Positions 33,504 to 40,739 of a stretch of 52,315 nt of DNA are shown in pieces. The stretch spans positions 1-52,315 of the forward strand of contig CAZBSH010000009.1 in the NCBI GenBank assembly GCA_964494645.1, read 5' to 3'. Positions within the stretch are counted from its first letter, which is position 1, and each line of letters opens with the position of its first letter. Source of the stretch: Christensenella sp964494645 (GTDB taxonomy: Bacteria > Bacillota > Clostridia > Christensenellales > Christensenellaceae). Made by a program: the position numbers and the translations under genes. Under the pieces are notes generated by a model, which saw only the letters and a program-made list of their open reading frames with translations, ran no database searches and was not told the DNA's origin.

Positions 33504-34478
33504 TTAAAGTCGTTCCATGGCGTGCTTTCTTGCCGCCCTTTCATTGAAATATTGTGTGATCACCGGGACGAGCACCGATACAAATACAATCAGCCCCTCT
33601 ACAACCTTTTGCAGATACATATTGACGTTCGCGACATTCAAAAGGTTGCTGATGACCCCCAGCGCCAACACACCAAACATCGTACCGAGGGCGCTTCCGC
33701 GTCCGCCATCCATAGACGTACCGCCCATCACGACAGCCGCAATCGCCATCATCTCATATCCTTCGCCCGATCTCGGTTCGCCGATTTTCAGCTTACTACA
33801 CAGCAACGCGCCGCATATGCCCGCAAGAGCGCCTGTAATGGTATATGCTAAAAAGCGTACTCTTTTGACGTTGATTCCTGTATATTTTGCCGCTTCTTCA
33901 TTGCCGCCCGATGCGATCAGATCCCGTCCGTACTTTGTACGCGTCAATAAGATGTGGATCAATATGATCGCGACGATCCATATGAACATGGGCAGAAAGA
34001 ACGGTCCAATCTTTGTATTACTGATCACGCTGAACGATTCCGGGATGCCCGAGCTGACCGGACGTCCGCTGTTGATAAGCAATGCCGCGGCACGACCACC
34101 CATCATGGTGACAAGCGTTGCAACAAACGGCTGTAAATGTCCCTTTGTAACAAGCAATCCGTTGCCTGCGCCAAGCGCTGCGCACACCGCCACCGCAAGC
34201 AGTACGGATGCCATCGTCGGAAATCCCGCATATGCCTGCGTCATTGCCGCCACCATACATCCGAGCGCGACGTTGGATCCAACGGATAAGTCCACGCCCC
34301 CGCCGCCACCGATGATGACAAGCGTCATACCTGCGGCAAGCAATCCGTTTTGCGCTGTTTGCTGCAAAATATCCGCAACGTTGTTCAGTGTAAAGAATGA
34401 TGGGGAAACAAATATTCCAAGCACAAACACAAATATGAACACAATCATGCCGGGATAGTTTTTCACTAAGCTTTTCAT
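33504..34478 (-). CDS. Ribose-type ABC transporter permease B
   Basis: A 324-residue RbsC-family permease with about eight to ten membrane spans. VIIGGGGGVDLSVGSNVALG (~64) is the conserved family motif (RbsC has GGIDLSVG); SGGNEEAAKYTGINVKRVR (~205) is the coupling loop and VVMGGTSMDGG (~262) the third hallmark. The ATG at 34478 follows the ATPase stop by one base, with GGAGGT upstream; the longer frame to 34508 is rejected because it runs into the ATPase. It is one of two different permeases in this importer (see 35985-37025), so the channel is probably a heterodimer. Confidence 0.88.
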   Translation of the reverse strand: MKSLVKNYPGMIVFIFVFVLGIFVSPSFFTLNNVADILQQTAQNGLLAAGMTLVIIGGGGGVDLSVGSNVALGCMVAAMTQAYAGFPTMASVLLAVAVCAALGAGNGLLVTKGHLQPFVATLVTMMGGRAAALLINSGRPVSSGIPESFSVISNTKIGPFFLPMFIWIVAIILIHILLTRTKYGRDLIASGGNEEAAKYTGINVKRVRFLAYTITGALAGICGALLCSKLKIGEPRSGEGYEMMAIAAVVMGGTSMDGGRGSALGTMFGVLALGVISNLLNVANVNMYLQKVVEGLIVFVSVLVPVITQYFNERAARKHAMERL

Positions 34479-34479
34479 G

Positions 34480-35982
34480 TTAAACCTCCACTCCTGCAGC
34501 GTTTGCAAGGATATGTTCTTCGTTAAATTCGCTGCGGTTGATCTCTGCCAAAAAGCGTCCCTTGCGCATAATGTACAGCCTATCGCTCATACCCAGCACC
34601 TCTGTCAGCTCGGAAGATACGATAATAATGGAATCCCCGCCCCTGCGCAGTTCCTCCAATGCCTCGTACACCTGCATTTTTGCTTCTACATCGATCCCTC
34701 GCGTCGGTTCAAAACAGATGAATATGTTTGATTCACGCCCCAGCCATTTCGCAATGACGACCTTCTGCTGGTTGCCGCCGGACAAATTATTGACAAGTAC
34801 GTTCTGCGACGGCGTCTTGATGCTCAGTTTATCAATCAGCCCTTTGACCGTATTTTTTTCCTTTTTCCTGTCAACCAACTTCAGTGGGTTACACAACCTA
34901 TCAATAAAAGGAATGGATGTGTTTTCTTTTACGTTTAAACGAAGCATCAGCCCATCGTGTTTTCTTTCCTCAGGAATATATGCCAAACCAAGCTTTACCG
35001 CGTCTACCGGATTGTTTATTTTCACCGGTTTTCCGTTGATCTCATAGCCCTCGATCTGCATATCCTTGGTATCCACACCAAAAAGCGCTTCCGCAAATTC
35101 CCGCTGTCCGCTGCCCACTACACCATAGATACCAAGCATCTCTCCCTTGCGGAGCTTAAAAGAGATATCTTTTAACCTGTAGTTATTCAGCTTATCGACC
35201 TTCATCACGATCTCGTCCGTTTGTTTGTATTGCAGCTCGGGAAACATATTATCCATGCTGCGACCGATCATCATGCGGATAAGCTCCGCCGAATCCAGCC
35301 CTTCCATCGGTCTTGTCGCGATATGTACGCCATCTTTTAAAACCGTGACCGTATCCGCAATCTCAAAGACCTCCTCCAGCCTGTGCGAAATATAGACGAC
35401 AGTGATTCCGCTCTTTTTGATGGAGTCGATAATCTCAAACAGACTTTTGATCTCCGTCTGTGTCAAAACCGCGGAAGGCTCGTCCAGAAGCAGCACCTTT
35501 GTGTCGATGGACAGTGCTTTTGCGATCTCAACCATCTGTTTTTCTGCCACTGTCAGGTTCTCCACCGTTTCGCACGGGTCGATATGCAAATTCAGCCGAT
35601 CCAGCAATTCTTTTGCAAGCCTGTTCGTTTCTTTATAACTGATCAGCTTATTTTTTTGCGGCATATGCCCCATAAAAATGTTTTCCGCCACCGTCAGCCC
35701 GGGCACGAGCGACAGCTCCTGAAACACCATGCTGATTCCGGCATGCCGGCTCTCAATTACCTTGTCAAAATGCATTTCCCGGCCATCGACAAATACCGTG
35801 CCTTCGTCCGCCTGATATACGCCCGTAATAATTTTTAAAAGCGTACTCTTTCCCGACCCGTTCATGCCGAGCAGCGCGTGCACCTCGCCTTTTTTCAGAG
35901 CCATACTCACATTGTCAAGGGCTTTTACGCCGGGAAATTCTTTTGTAATGTTTTTGACTTCCAATACAATGTTATTTTCCAT
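34480..35982 (-). CDS. Ribose-type ABC transporter ATPase (tandem ABC domains)
   Basis: A 500-residue RbsA-type ATPase. Domain 1 has Walker A LGMNGSGKST (~38), the signature region LTVAEKQMVE and Walker B VLLLDEPSA. Domain 2 has the RbsA-typical altered P-loop GVVGSGQREFAEALFG (~286) and signature LSGGNQQKVV (~402). The final Walker B reads NIFICFEPTRGID, where Cys-Phe replaces the Leu-Asp of LLDEPT, so the second site probably hydrolyses poorly; RbsA relatives are often asymmetric. It overlaps or abuts permease A (ATGA). ATG 35982 has GAGGG at better spacing than ATG 35988. Confidence 0.87.
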   Translation of the reverse strand: MENNIVLEVKNITKEFPGVKALDNVSMALKKGEVHALLGMNGSGKSTLLKIITGVYQADEGTVFVDGREMHFDKVIESRHAGISMVFQELSLVPGLTVAENIFMGHMPQKNKLISYKETNRLAKELLDRLNLHIDPCETVENLTVAEKQMVEIAKALSIDTKVLLLDEPSAVLTQTEIKSLFEIIDSIKKSGITVVYISHRLEEVFEIADTVTVLKDGVHIATRPMEGLDSAELIRMMIGRSMDNMFPELQYKQTDEIVMKVDKLNNYRLKDISFKLRKGEMLGIYGVVGSGQREFAEALFGVDTKDMQIEGYEINGKPVKINNPVDAVKLGLAYIPEERKHDGLMLRLNVKENTSIPFIDRLCNPLKLVDRKKEKNTVKGLIDKLSIKTPSQNVLVNNLSGGNQQKVVIAKWLGRESNIFICFEPTRGIDVEAKMQVYEALEELRRGGDSIIIVSSELTEVLGMSDRLYIMRKGRFLAEINRSEFNEEHILANAAGVEV

Positions 35983-35984
35983 GC

Positions 35985-37025
35985 TCATACCCTCTTTTCC
36001 ATATTTGCCAGCTGACGCTGCTGGATCAATACGACCACCATGATCAGCAAGGCGGTAATGACCTGCTGGATGTAGGAGTTGATATTGAGCTGTGTCAGCA
36101 GGTTCTTGATCAGTGTAATAAACAACAGCCCCATAACAGTACCAATGACCGTCCCCTGGCCGCCTGCCATCGGCGTTCCGCCAATGAGTACCGCGCTGAT
36201 CGCGTCAAGCTCATATCCGTTACCCGCGTACGGATCCGCCGACATCGTAAACGAAGTAAACAACATCCCTGCCACCGCCGCACACACGCCGGAAATAATA
36301 TAGGTAGAAATTTGAATTTTCTTTGTTTTTACGCCGGATATCGACGCCGCGTTGATGTTTGCGCCCACCGCGAACAGCTTACGTCCGTAAGCGCTCTTGT
36401 GTAATACAAAATAAGATACCAGTACGACAGCCGCGAATATAATGATCGTGTAAGGCAACACATCTCCGACAAACCCGCTTGCCACGCTTTTAAAATCTTC
36501 GCGAACGCCCACAAACTGGAATCCGTTGCTGTAAACCAGCACGATCCCGCGTCCAATATTGAGCATCGCCAGCGTCATGATAAACGGTGACAATTTTAAC
36601 TGCGCTACGCCAAGACCATTGATCAGCCCCATGATGACGCCCGCCGCCGCACACGCCAGCAAAATTAATATCACCGGCGATTCCACGCCCGGATACGGTG
36701 CGCCGCCTGTGTTTTGTACTTCTGTATACTGCATCGTGATCGATATCATGGCCGCAATCCCGAAGGTAGAGCCGACCGACAAATCGATCCCCCCGTTTCC
36801 TCCGATGATGACATATGTCATGCCGACCGCCATCAATCCCATGATACCCATCTGCCGCATCAGTCTGGATAAATTGAATGCGTCCACAAAACTGTCCGTC
36901 ATAATTCCGCCGATAATCAGGATAGCGACGACGGCAATGATCAGGAAAAATGTATTTCCCTTGAGCATCCCGACCTTGGATACCTTAGCCGACAGCGGCA
37001 CTTTCTCCACTTTACTTGTATTCAT
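35985..37025 (-). CDS. Ribose-type ABC transporter permease A
   Basis: A 346-residue RbsC-family permease. YVIIGGNGGIDLSVGSTFG (~70), VGANINAASISGVKTKKIQ (~221) and VLIGGTPMAGGQGT (~286) are the three family hallmarks. An insert with GAPYPGVESP (~107) forms a longer external loop than in permease B. ACAGGAAGG precedes the ATG. It is first of the four importer genes, 105 bp after activase 4. RbsA/B/C systems usually have one permease type that dimerises; two unlike permeases with one ATPase and one binding protein recall the LsrC/LsrD arrangement. Confidence 0.88.
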   Translation of the reverse strand: MNTSKVEKVPLSAKVSKVGMLKGNTFFLIIAVVAILIIGGIMTDSFVDAFNLSRLMRQMGIMGLMAVGMTYVIIGGNGGIDLSVGSTFGIAAMISITMQYTEVQNTGGAPYPGVESPVILILLACAAAGVIMGLINGLGVAQLKLSPFIMTLAMLNIGRGIVLVYSNGFQFVGVREDFKSVASGFVGDVLPYTIIIFAAVVLVSYFVLHKSAYGRKLFAVGANINAASISGVKTKKIQISTYIISGVCAAVAGMLFTSFTMSADPYAGNGYELDAISAVLIGGTPMAGGQGTVIGTVMGLLFITLIKNLLTQLNINSYIQQVITALLIMVVVLIQQRQLANMEKRV

Positions 37026-37130
37026 AATTAAACCTTCCTGTCAAACAATTATTTGTCTTTGGGGCAGCAACCGATTGCTTCCCCTTCAGGTCTTTTCAAA
37101 CAGGTCTTCCCTTCTTATACGCTCAAACCA

Positions 37131-38048
37131 TTACCCGCCGATCTGTACACTTCCCACATATTGCGCGGCAGTTTTTCTGAGCGCCTGCATCTCTTTTTCT
37201 TCCGGCTTTGCCGTATCATGCATACCATATTCCATCCCAAGCGCGATATACTTGCTTTCCCCTAGGTTATGGTATGGCAGCAGATGTACCTCTTCTATCC
37301 CAATGCCGGAAATAAATTTAGCAATATCCGCTATTTCTTCTTGCGTGTCGTTAAAACCGGGGATCACAGGTATTCTGCAAATGATGTGCTTTTTGTTTTT
37401 TGCAGCCCATTCCCAGTTTTTTAAAATCGCTTCGTTGGATCCCCCCGTCCATTCTTTGTGTTTTTTATTGTCCGTATGTTTCAGATCCATCAAAAGCAAG
37501 TCTACATACTTCAACACCTTTTGAAACACTGTGTTTTCGCAAACGCCACATGTTTCGATCGCTGTATGAATCCCCCTTTCCTGTGCTGTTTTTAAGAGTT
37601 CCGTTAAAAATTCATGTTGACCTAGCGGTTCACCTCCGCTTACTGTAAGCCCTCCCCCTGAAGTAATATAGAAAATTTCGTCTTTTATGATTTCCTCCAT
37701 GACCTCTTCAACGCTCCTATCGCTTCCCGCGATCTTTAATCCCTGCGCCCTGCAATTTGTAATACATACGCCGCAATAATCACATTTTTCACTGCAATAG
37801 TGAACGCCGTCTTCTTCAATATTGATTGCACCCTTATCACATACCGCCTCACAGGTTTTGCAAGCAATACATTTTTTTCGTGATATCATCATTTCCTGTT
37901 CTTTTTTTTGCGACTCCGGATTGGCACACCACCTGCACCGAAGCGGGCATCCCTTCAGAAAAACAATCGTCCGTATGCCGTTTCCATCATGGATCGAATA
38001 GCGTTGCAAATCGAATATTGTCCCTGTTGTCGATTCATTCTGATGCAA
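37131..38048 (-). CDS. Glycyl radical enzyme activating enzyme 4 (radical SAM)
   Basis: A 305-residue activase with CxxxCxxC at Cys34, Cys38 and Cys41 and two ferredoxin motifs, CIACKTCEAVCD and CDYCGVCITNCR (~56-98). The signature before the cluster reads HDGNGIRT where the other three have DGPGIRT. LTVSGGEP and VHLLPYHNLG complete the family blocks. The start is TTG at 38048, eight bases after a perfect AGGAGG; no ATG fits. It overlaps the MFS stop by 14 bp. It is the only activase not next to its GRE. By exclusion it serves GRE4, which lies five genes downstream. Confidence 0.9.
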   Translation of the reverse strand: MHQNESTTGTIFDLQRYSIHDGNGIRTIVFLKGCPLRCRWCANPESQKKEQEMMISRKKCIACKTCEAVCDKGAINIEEDGVHYCSEKCDYCGVCITNCRAQGLKIAGSDRSVEEVMEEIIKDEIFYITSGGGLTVSGGEPLGQHEFLTELLKTAQERGIHTAIETCGVCENTVFQKVLKYVDLLLMDLKHTDNKKHKEWTGGSNEAILKNWEWAAKNKKHIICRIPVIPGFNDTQEEIADIAKFISGIGIEEVHLLPYHNLGESKYIALGMEYGMHDTAKPEEKEMQALRKTAAQYVGSVQIGG

Positions 38049-39216
38049 TTTCCTGTCCTCCTAAGCGTTTTACCGGTCGGTAAAGTGCCGCCTGTATCAA
38101 TACAATGACCCCAAACAACATTGCAGGCAGCAGCAGCGAAAGTCTTGTGCCCGCCGCCTCACCAATCACGCCCATCAAGTATGGTATCAAAGACATCCCC
38201 ACCCCTCCTGACGCAAATGCAATCGCAAACACCGTACCAGTGGATTCCTTTAGTTCCTGTGTCCCATGCGCCAAAATCATTGGGTACTGCGCCGAATAGA
38301 ATATCCCGATCAAAAGAATCGATGTCCATATCATCGGCTCATTGCTCGCCATCGCAACCATCACCGTAGCCGGAATAGAGAGCGCTGCGAGAACGATCGC
38401 TATTTTGCGCGCGCTCCATTTGGATGCTGCAAACGAAAGCAGCGTACGGGATAAAATCATCATCCCCCAGAAAAGTCCCACCGTCAGGTTAGACTGAAAG
38501 ATGTCAAAATGCATCGTCTCTTTTGTGAAGGTAGCCATCCATCCCCACACGCCAACCTCCGCACCCGTATAACAAAACAAGCATACGCATGTCATCAGAA
38601 AATATTTATTCTTAAGCAAGTTCCTGATGCCCGCCAAAGATATCACTTCCTGTTTTTCCGGTTTTGACACTCTCACCGACAAAAACAGTGCGGCGACCGC
38701 AGCATATAAAATGCCCACACCGATATAAATACTCCGCCAAGACATACCGGCTGTAAGTGCCGCTCCTGTAACCAGCGGCATTGTCAGTGCTCCCATCCCG
38801 AAAACCGCTTGAATTAAATTGATATGGAATGTTCTATTAGACGGATTTATGTCTGCTGCCATGGAAGTAGACATGCTTTCCATAATGCCCGTTCCCCCGC
38901 CAATAAAGAACAAAAGAATGAGTACCCCTTGAAAGCTCTGTACCGTCGCAAACAGGAAAAGGAAAATACAATTTGCGATCACAGCAACGCTCAACACCAT
39001 TTTTTTGCTTACCTTATCGGCAACAATCCCACCCAAAATCGTAAAAATCGTAAAACCGATAAATTGAAATGCCATCAGCATTCCCATTTCTATCGTAGTT
39101 AGCGAAAATTCCTTTCCGATTTCATCAAGCATAGGGCTGATAATAACAAGTACGGCTGCACAGGCAAACATCAAAGAGTATACAGATGCGGTTGCCGCCT
39201 TTTTGTTCTCAAACAC
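38035..39216 (-). CDS. MFS transporter (FucP/FHS-like sugar carrier)
   Basis: A 393-residue major facilitator with about 12 hydrophobic segments. GGIVADKVSKK (~62) is the conserved loop between helices 2 and 3. CYTGAEVGVWGW (~222) resembles the YxGAE block of the FHS (fucose/glucose:H+) family, and YSAQYPMILAHGT (~306) matches the same family's later motif. It probably imports a sugar or polyol with protons. The start is GTG at 39216 with GAGGTGG upstream; there is no nearby ATG. It is the first gene of the long GRE operon, immediately behind the operator-bearing promoter region shared with the SorC regulator. Confidence 0.83.
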   Translation of the reverse strand: MFENKKAATASVYSLMFACAAVLVIISPMLDEIGKEFSLTTIEMGMLMAFQFIGFTIFTILGGIVADKVSKKMVLSVAVIANCIFLFLFATVQSFQGVLILLFFIGGGTGIMESMSTSMAADINPSNRTFHINLIQAVFGMGALTMPLVTGAALTAGMSWRSIYIGVGILYAAVAALFLSVRVSKPEKQEVISLAGIRNLLKNKYFLMTCVCLFCYTGAEVGVWGWMATFTKETMHFDIFQSNLTVGLFWGMMILSRTLLSFAASKWSARKIAIVLAALSIPATVMVAMASNEPMIWTSILLIGIFYSAQYPMILAHGTQELKESTGTVFAIAFASGGVGMSLIPYLMGVIGEAAGTRLSLLLPAMLFGVIVLIQAALYRPVKRLGGQEIASE

Positions 39217-39349
39217 TTCCCACCTCGATGCAAGTTAAGACCGTTTAAAAATCTTTGGTCATTCTTCGCCAGACATACTTTTTACTGATCCTGAATCTCG
39301 AAAACGGTGCGCTTGTTTCGCACGTTGTAGTTGTATTACACTCGACTTG

Positions 39350-39362
39350 TTACATATGTGCT
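39350..39362 (-). promoter_or_regulatory. Candidate operator TTACATATGTGCT before the MFS/GRE operon
   Basis: Identical over 13 bp to the site at 4656-4668 and in the same orientation to its operon. It lies about 28 bp downstream of the predicted -10 box of the MFS promoter, in position to block transcription. The SorC gene diverging from here is the natural regulator. Confidence 0.6.
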
Positions 39363-39388
39363 TATTAGTTACTTAATTGCTTACTCCT

Positions 39389-39416
39389 AGTATATATTTT
39401 TTCCAAAGGATTACAA
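39389..39416 (-). promoter_or_regulatory. Probable promoter of the MFS/GRE operon
   Basis: On the minus strand TTGTAA (plus 39411-39416) and TATACT (plus 39389-39394) are 16 bp apart. The predicted start leaves a long leader of ~165 nt containing the operator and a GTGCG/CGCAC hairpin (39307-39323). Confidence 0.5.
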
Positions 39417-39421
39417 TACTT

Positions 39422-39455
39422 AAATTTGAATTTAATATATTAAAATTTGAATTTA
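39422..39455. repeat. 13-bp direct repeat with 21-bp period in the SorC/MFS intergenic region
   Basis: AAATTTGAATTTA occurs at 39422-39434 and again at 39443-39455, two helical turns apart, just upstream of the MFS -35 element. It may be a tandem binding site for a regulator acting on the same face of the DNA, or simply a curved A-tract region. Confidence 0.5.
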
Positions 39456-39562
39456 TATCCGATTAATGTATATTTATCTTTGTTTTTCTTAATATTTATC
39501 TGTATTACTATCAGCAATTAGAAATAATGCTTTTCTTTTTTGATTACATATATTATTATATA

Positions 39563-39575
39563 GCACATAAGTTAC
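39563..39575 (+). promoter_or_regulatory. Degenerate copy of the operator upstream of the SorC gene
   Basis: GCACATAAGTTAC matches the reverse complement of the operator (GCACATATGTAAC at 39350) at 11 of 13 positions. It lies ~56 bp before the -35 element of the SorC promoter and could mediate looping or autoregulation. Confidence 0.35.
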
Positions 39576-39630
39576 TATAAATTTGCGTGTCCCTTATGTT
39601 CTTTTTGTGTTTTTCGAAAAGACATATCAA

Positions 39631-39659
39631 TTGTGGCATTTGTGAATATATGTTATAAT
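39631..39659 (+). promoter_or_regulatory. Promoter of the SorC-type regulator
   Basis: TTGTGG (39631-39636) and a perfect TATAAT (39654-39659) are 17 bp apart, 45 bp before the start codon. Confidence 0.7.
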
Positions 39660-39703
39660 GGAAAAAATTTTACAGATGAAAACATTAAAAATCGAGGTAA
39701 ACT

Positions 39704-40675
39704 ATGAACGACAGCACGTCTTCCAATAAAATTGAGTTTACAGGCGCGGATATCACGGAAAAGGTGACGCTGGCCGCTGAATTATATTATGTATACCACT
39801 TGCATCAAAAAGACGTTGCTGAGCGTCTGGGGGTTTCGCGCCCGTGGGTCTCCAAACTATTAAAGCGTGCGGAAGATTCCGGGATCGTCAAAATCGATGT
39901 AGCGACAACCTCCGCCGGCATCGCCGAGGTAGAACAAAAGCTGATTGAGAAATTTCATTTGAAGAACGCAAAGGTAATCCGCAGCGCGGACCGCTCTCAA
40001 ACGCTTACACAGTGCGCTCGCGCCGCTGCCCATTATCTGATTTCCGTGTTAAAGCCGAACGACTATATCGGTACCGCATGGGGCTCTACGCTCGCCGCGA
40101 TGTTCGACCAGAATTATCCGGTCAATTTTCCTGACGTCACAGTCATCCCACTTGTCGGCGGCATCGGCACAGACGCCGATATTCTGAGCAACCGTCTGGC
40201 GGCAAATCTTGCCAACGCCCTAAACGGAAAATACCGCTTGTTGCACGCGCCCGCCCTTGTCGTTGGCAAGCAAGAGCGCGAGCTGATCATGAACGACCCC
40301 GCCACGCGCGATATCATCACAAAAACGGAAAATGTAGATATCGCGATCGTTGCAATGGGTTCTTTAAAACATTCCAAAGTACTGCGCGATGGTGAATACA
40401 TCACCAAGAGCGAGCTGCGCGAATTAGAGGAGATGGGGGTCGTCGGTGATTTGGCTTTACACTTTCTCAATAAAGACGGCGAGCTGATACAGCATATCAC
40501 ACACGAAAAACTGATTGCCGGAGATATCCGTAAAACGCGCAAAAACGCGCGTGAGATGATTGGCTTTGCGATGGGCGAGCAAAAACTTCCCATCATACAT
40601 GCCGCTTTGATTGGGCAATGGATCAACGTATTGGTCACGGATCTTGATACCGCCAACGCACTTTTAGCCTACTAG
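39704..40675 (+). CDS. SorC/DeoR-type sugar-binding transcriptional regulator
   Basis: A 323-residue regulator. The N terminus holds a helix-turn-helix, HQKDVAERLGVSRPWVSKLL (~33-53), typical of SorC/CggR/DeoR-type proteins. Residues ~65-320 are the SorC sugar-phosphate-binding domain: NDYIGTAWGSTLAAM (~112), VIPLVGGIG (~139), HAPALVV (~171) and ILRDGEYIT-like VLRDGEYITKSE with GVVGDLALHFLN (~238), the ligand-loop hallmark. Such regulators are usually repressors relieved by a phosphorylated sugar. GAGGT precedes the ATG. It diverges from the MFS/GRE operon across a 487-bp region with operator candidates, and is the likely master regulator of the island. Confidence 0.9.
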   Translation: MNDSTSSNKIEFTGADITEKVTLAAELYYVYHLHQKDVAERLGVSRPWVSKLLKRAEDSGIVKIDVATTSAGIAEVEQKLIEKFHLKNAKVIRSADRSQTLTQCARAAAHYLISVLKPNDYIGTAWGSTLAAMFDQNYPVNFPDVTVIPLVGGIGTDADILSNRLAANLANALNGKYRLLHAPALVVGKQERELIMNDPATRDIITKTENVDIAIVAMGSLKHSKVLRDGEYITKSELRELEEMGVVGDLALHFLNKDGELIQHITHEKLIAGDIRKTRKNAREMIGFAMGEQKLPIIHAALIGQWINVLVTDLDTANALLAY

Positions 40676-40695
40676 ATTTTATGATTTTTGTCCAT

Positions 40696-40727
40696 AAAAA
40701 AACCATTGCTTTTGCAATGGTTTTTTT
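40696..40727. terminator. Bidirectional intrinsic terminator between the SorC gene and DUF2207
   Basis: CCATTGC (40703-40709), loop TTTT, GCAATGG (40714-40720), flanked by runs of seven As and eight Ts, so it stops transcription from both convergent genes. Confidence 0.92.
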
Positions 40728-40739
40728 TGAGGATCCGAT

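Noticed and set aside
7037..39216. A bacterial microcompartment (propanediol or choline utilisation) locus
   Set aside because: No shell proteins of the BMC-H, BMC-P or BMC-T type are encoded, and the GREs lack an N-terminal encapsulation extension.
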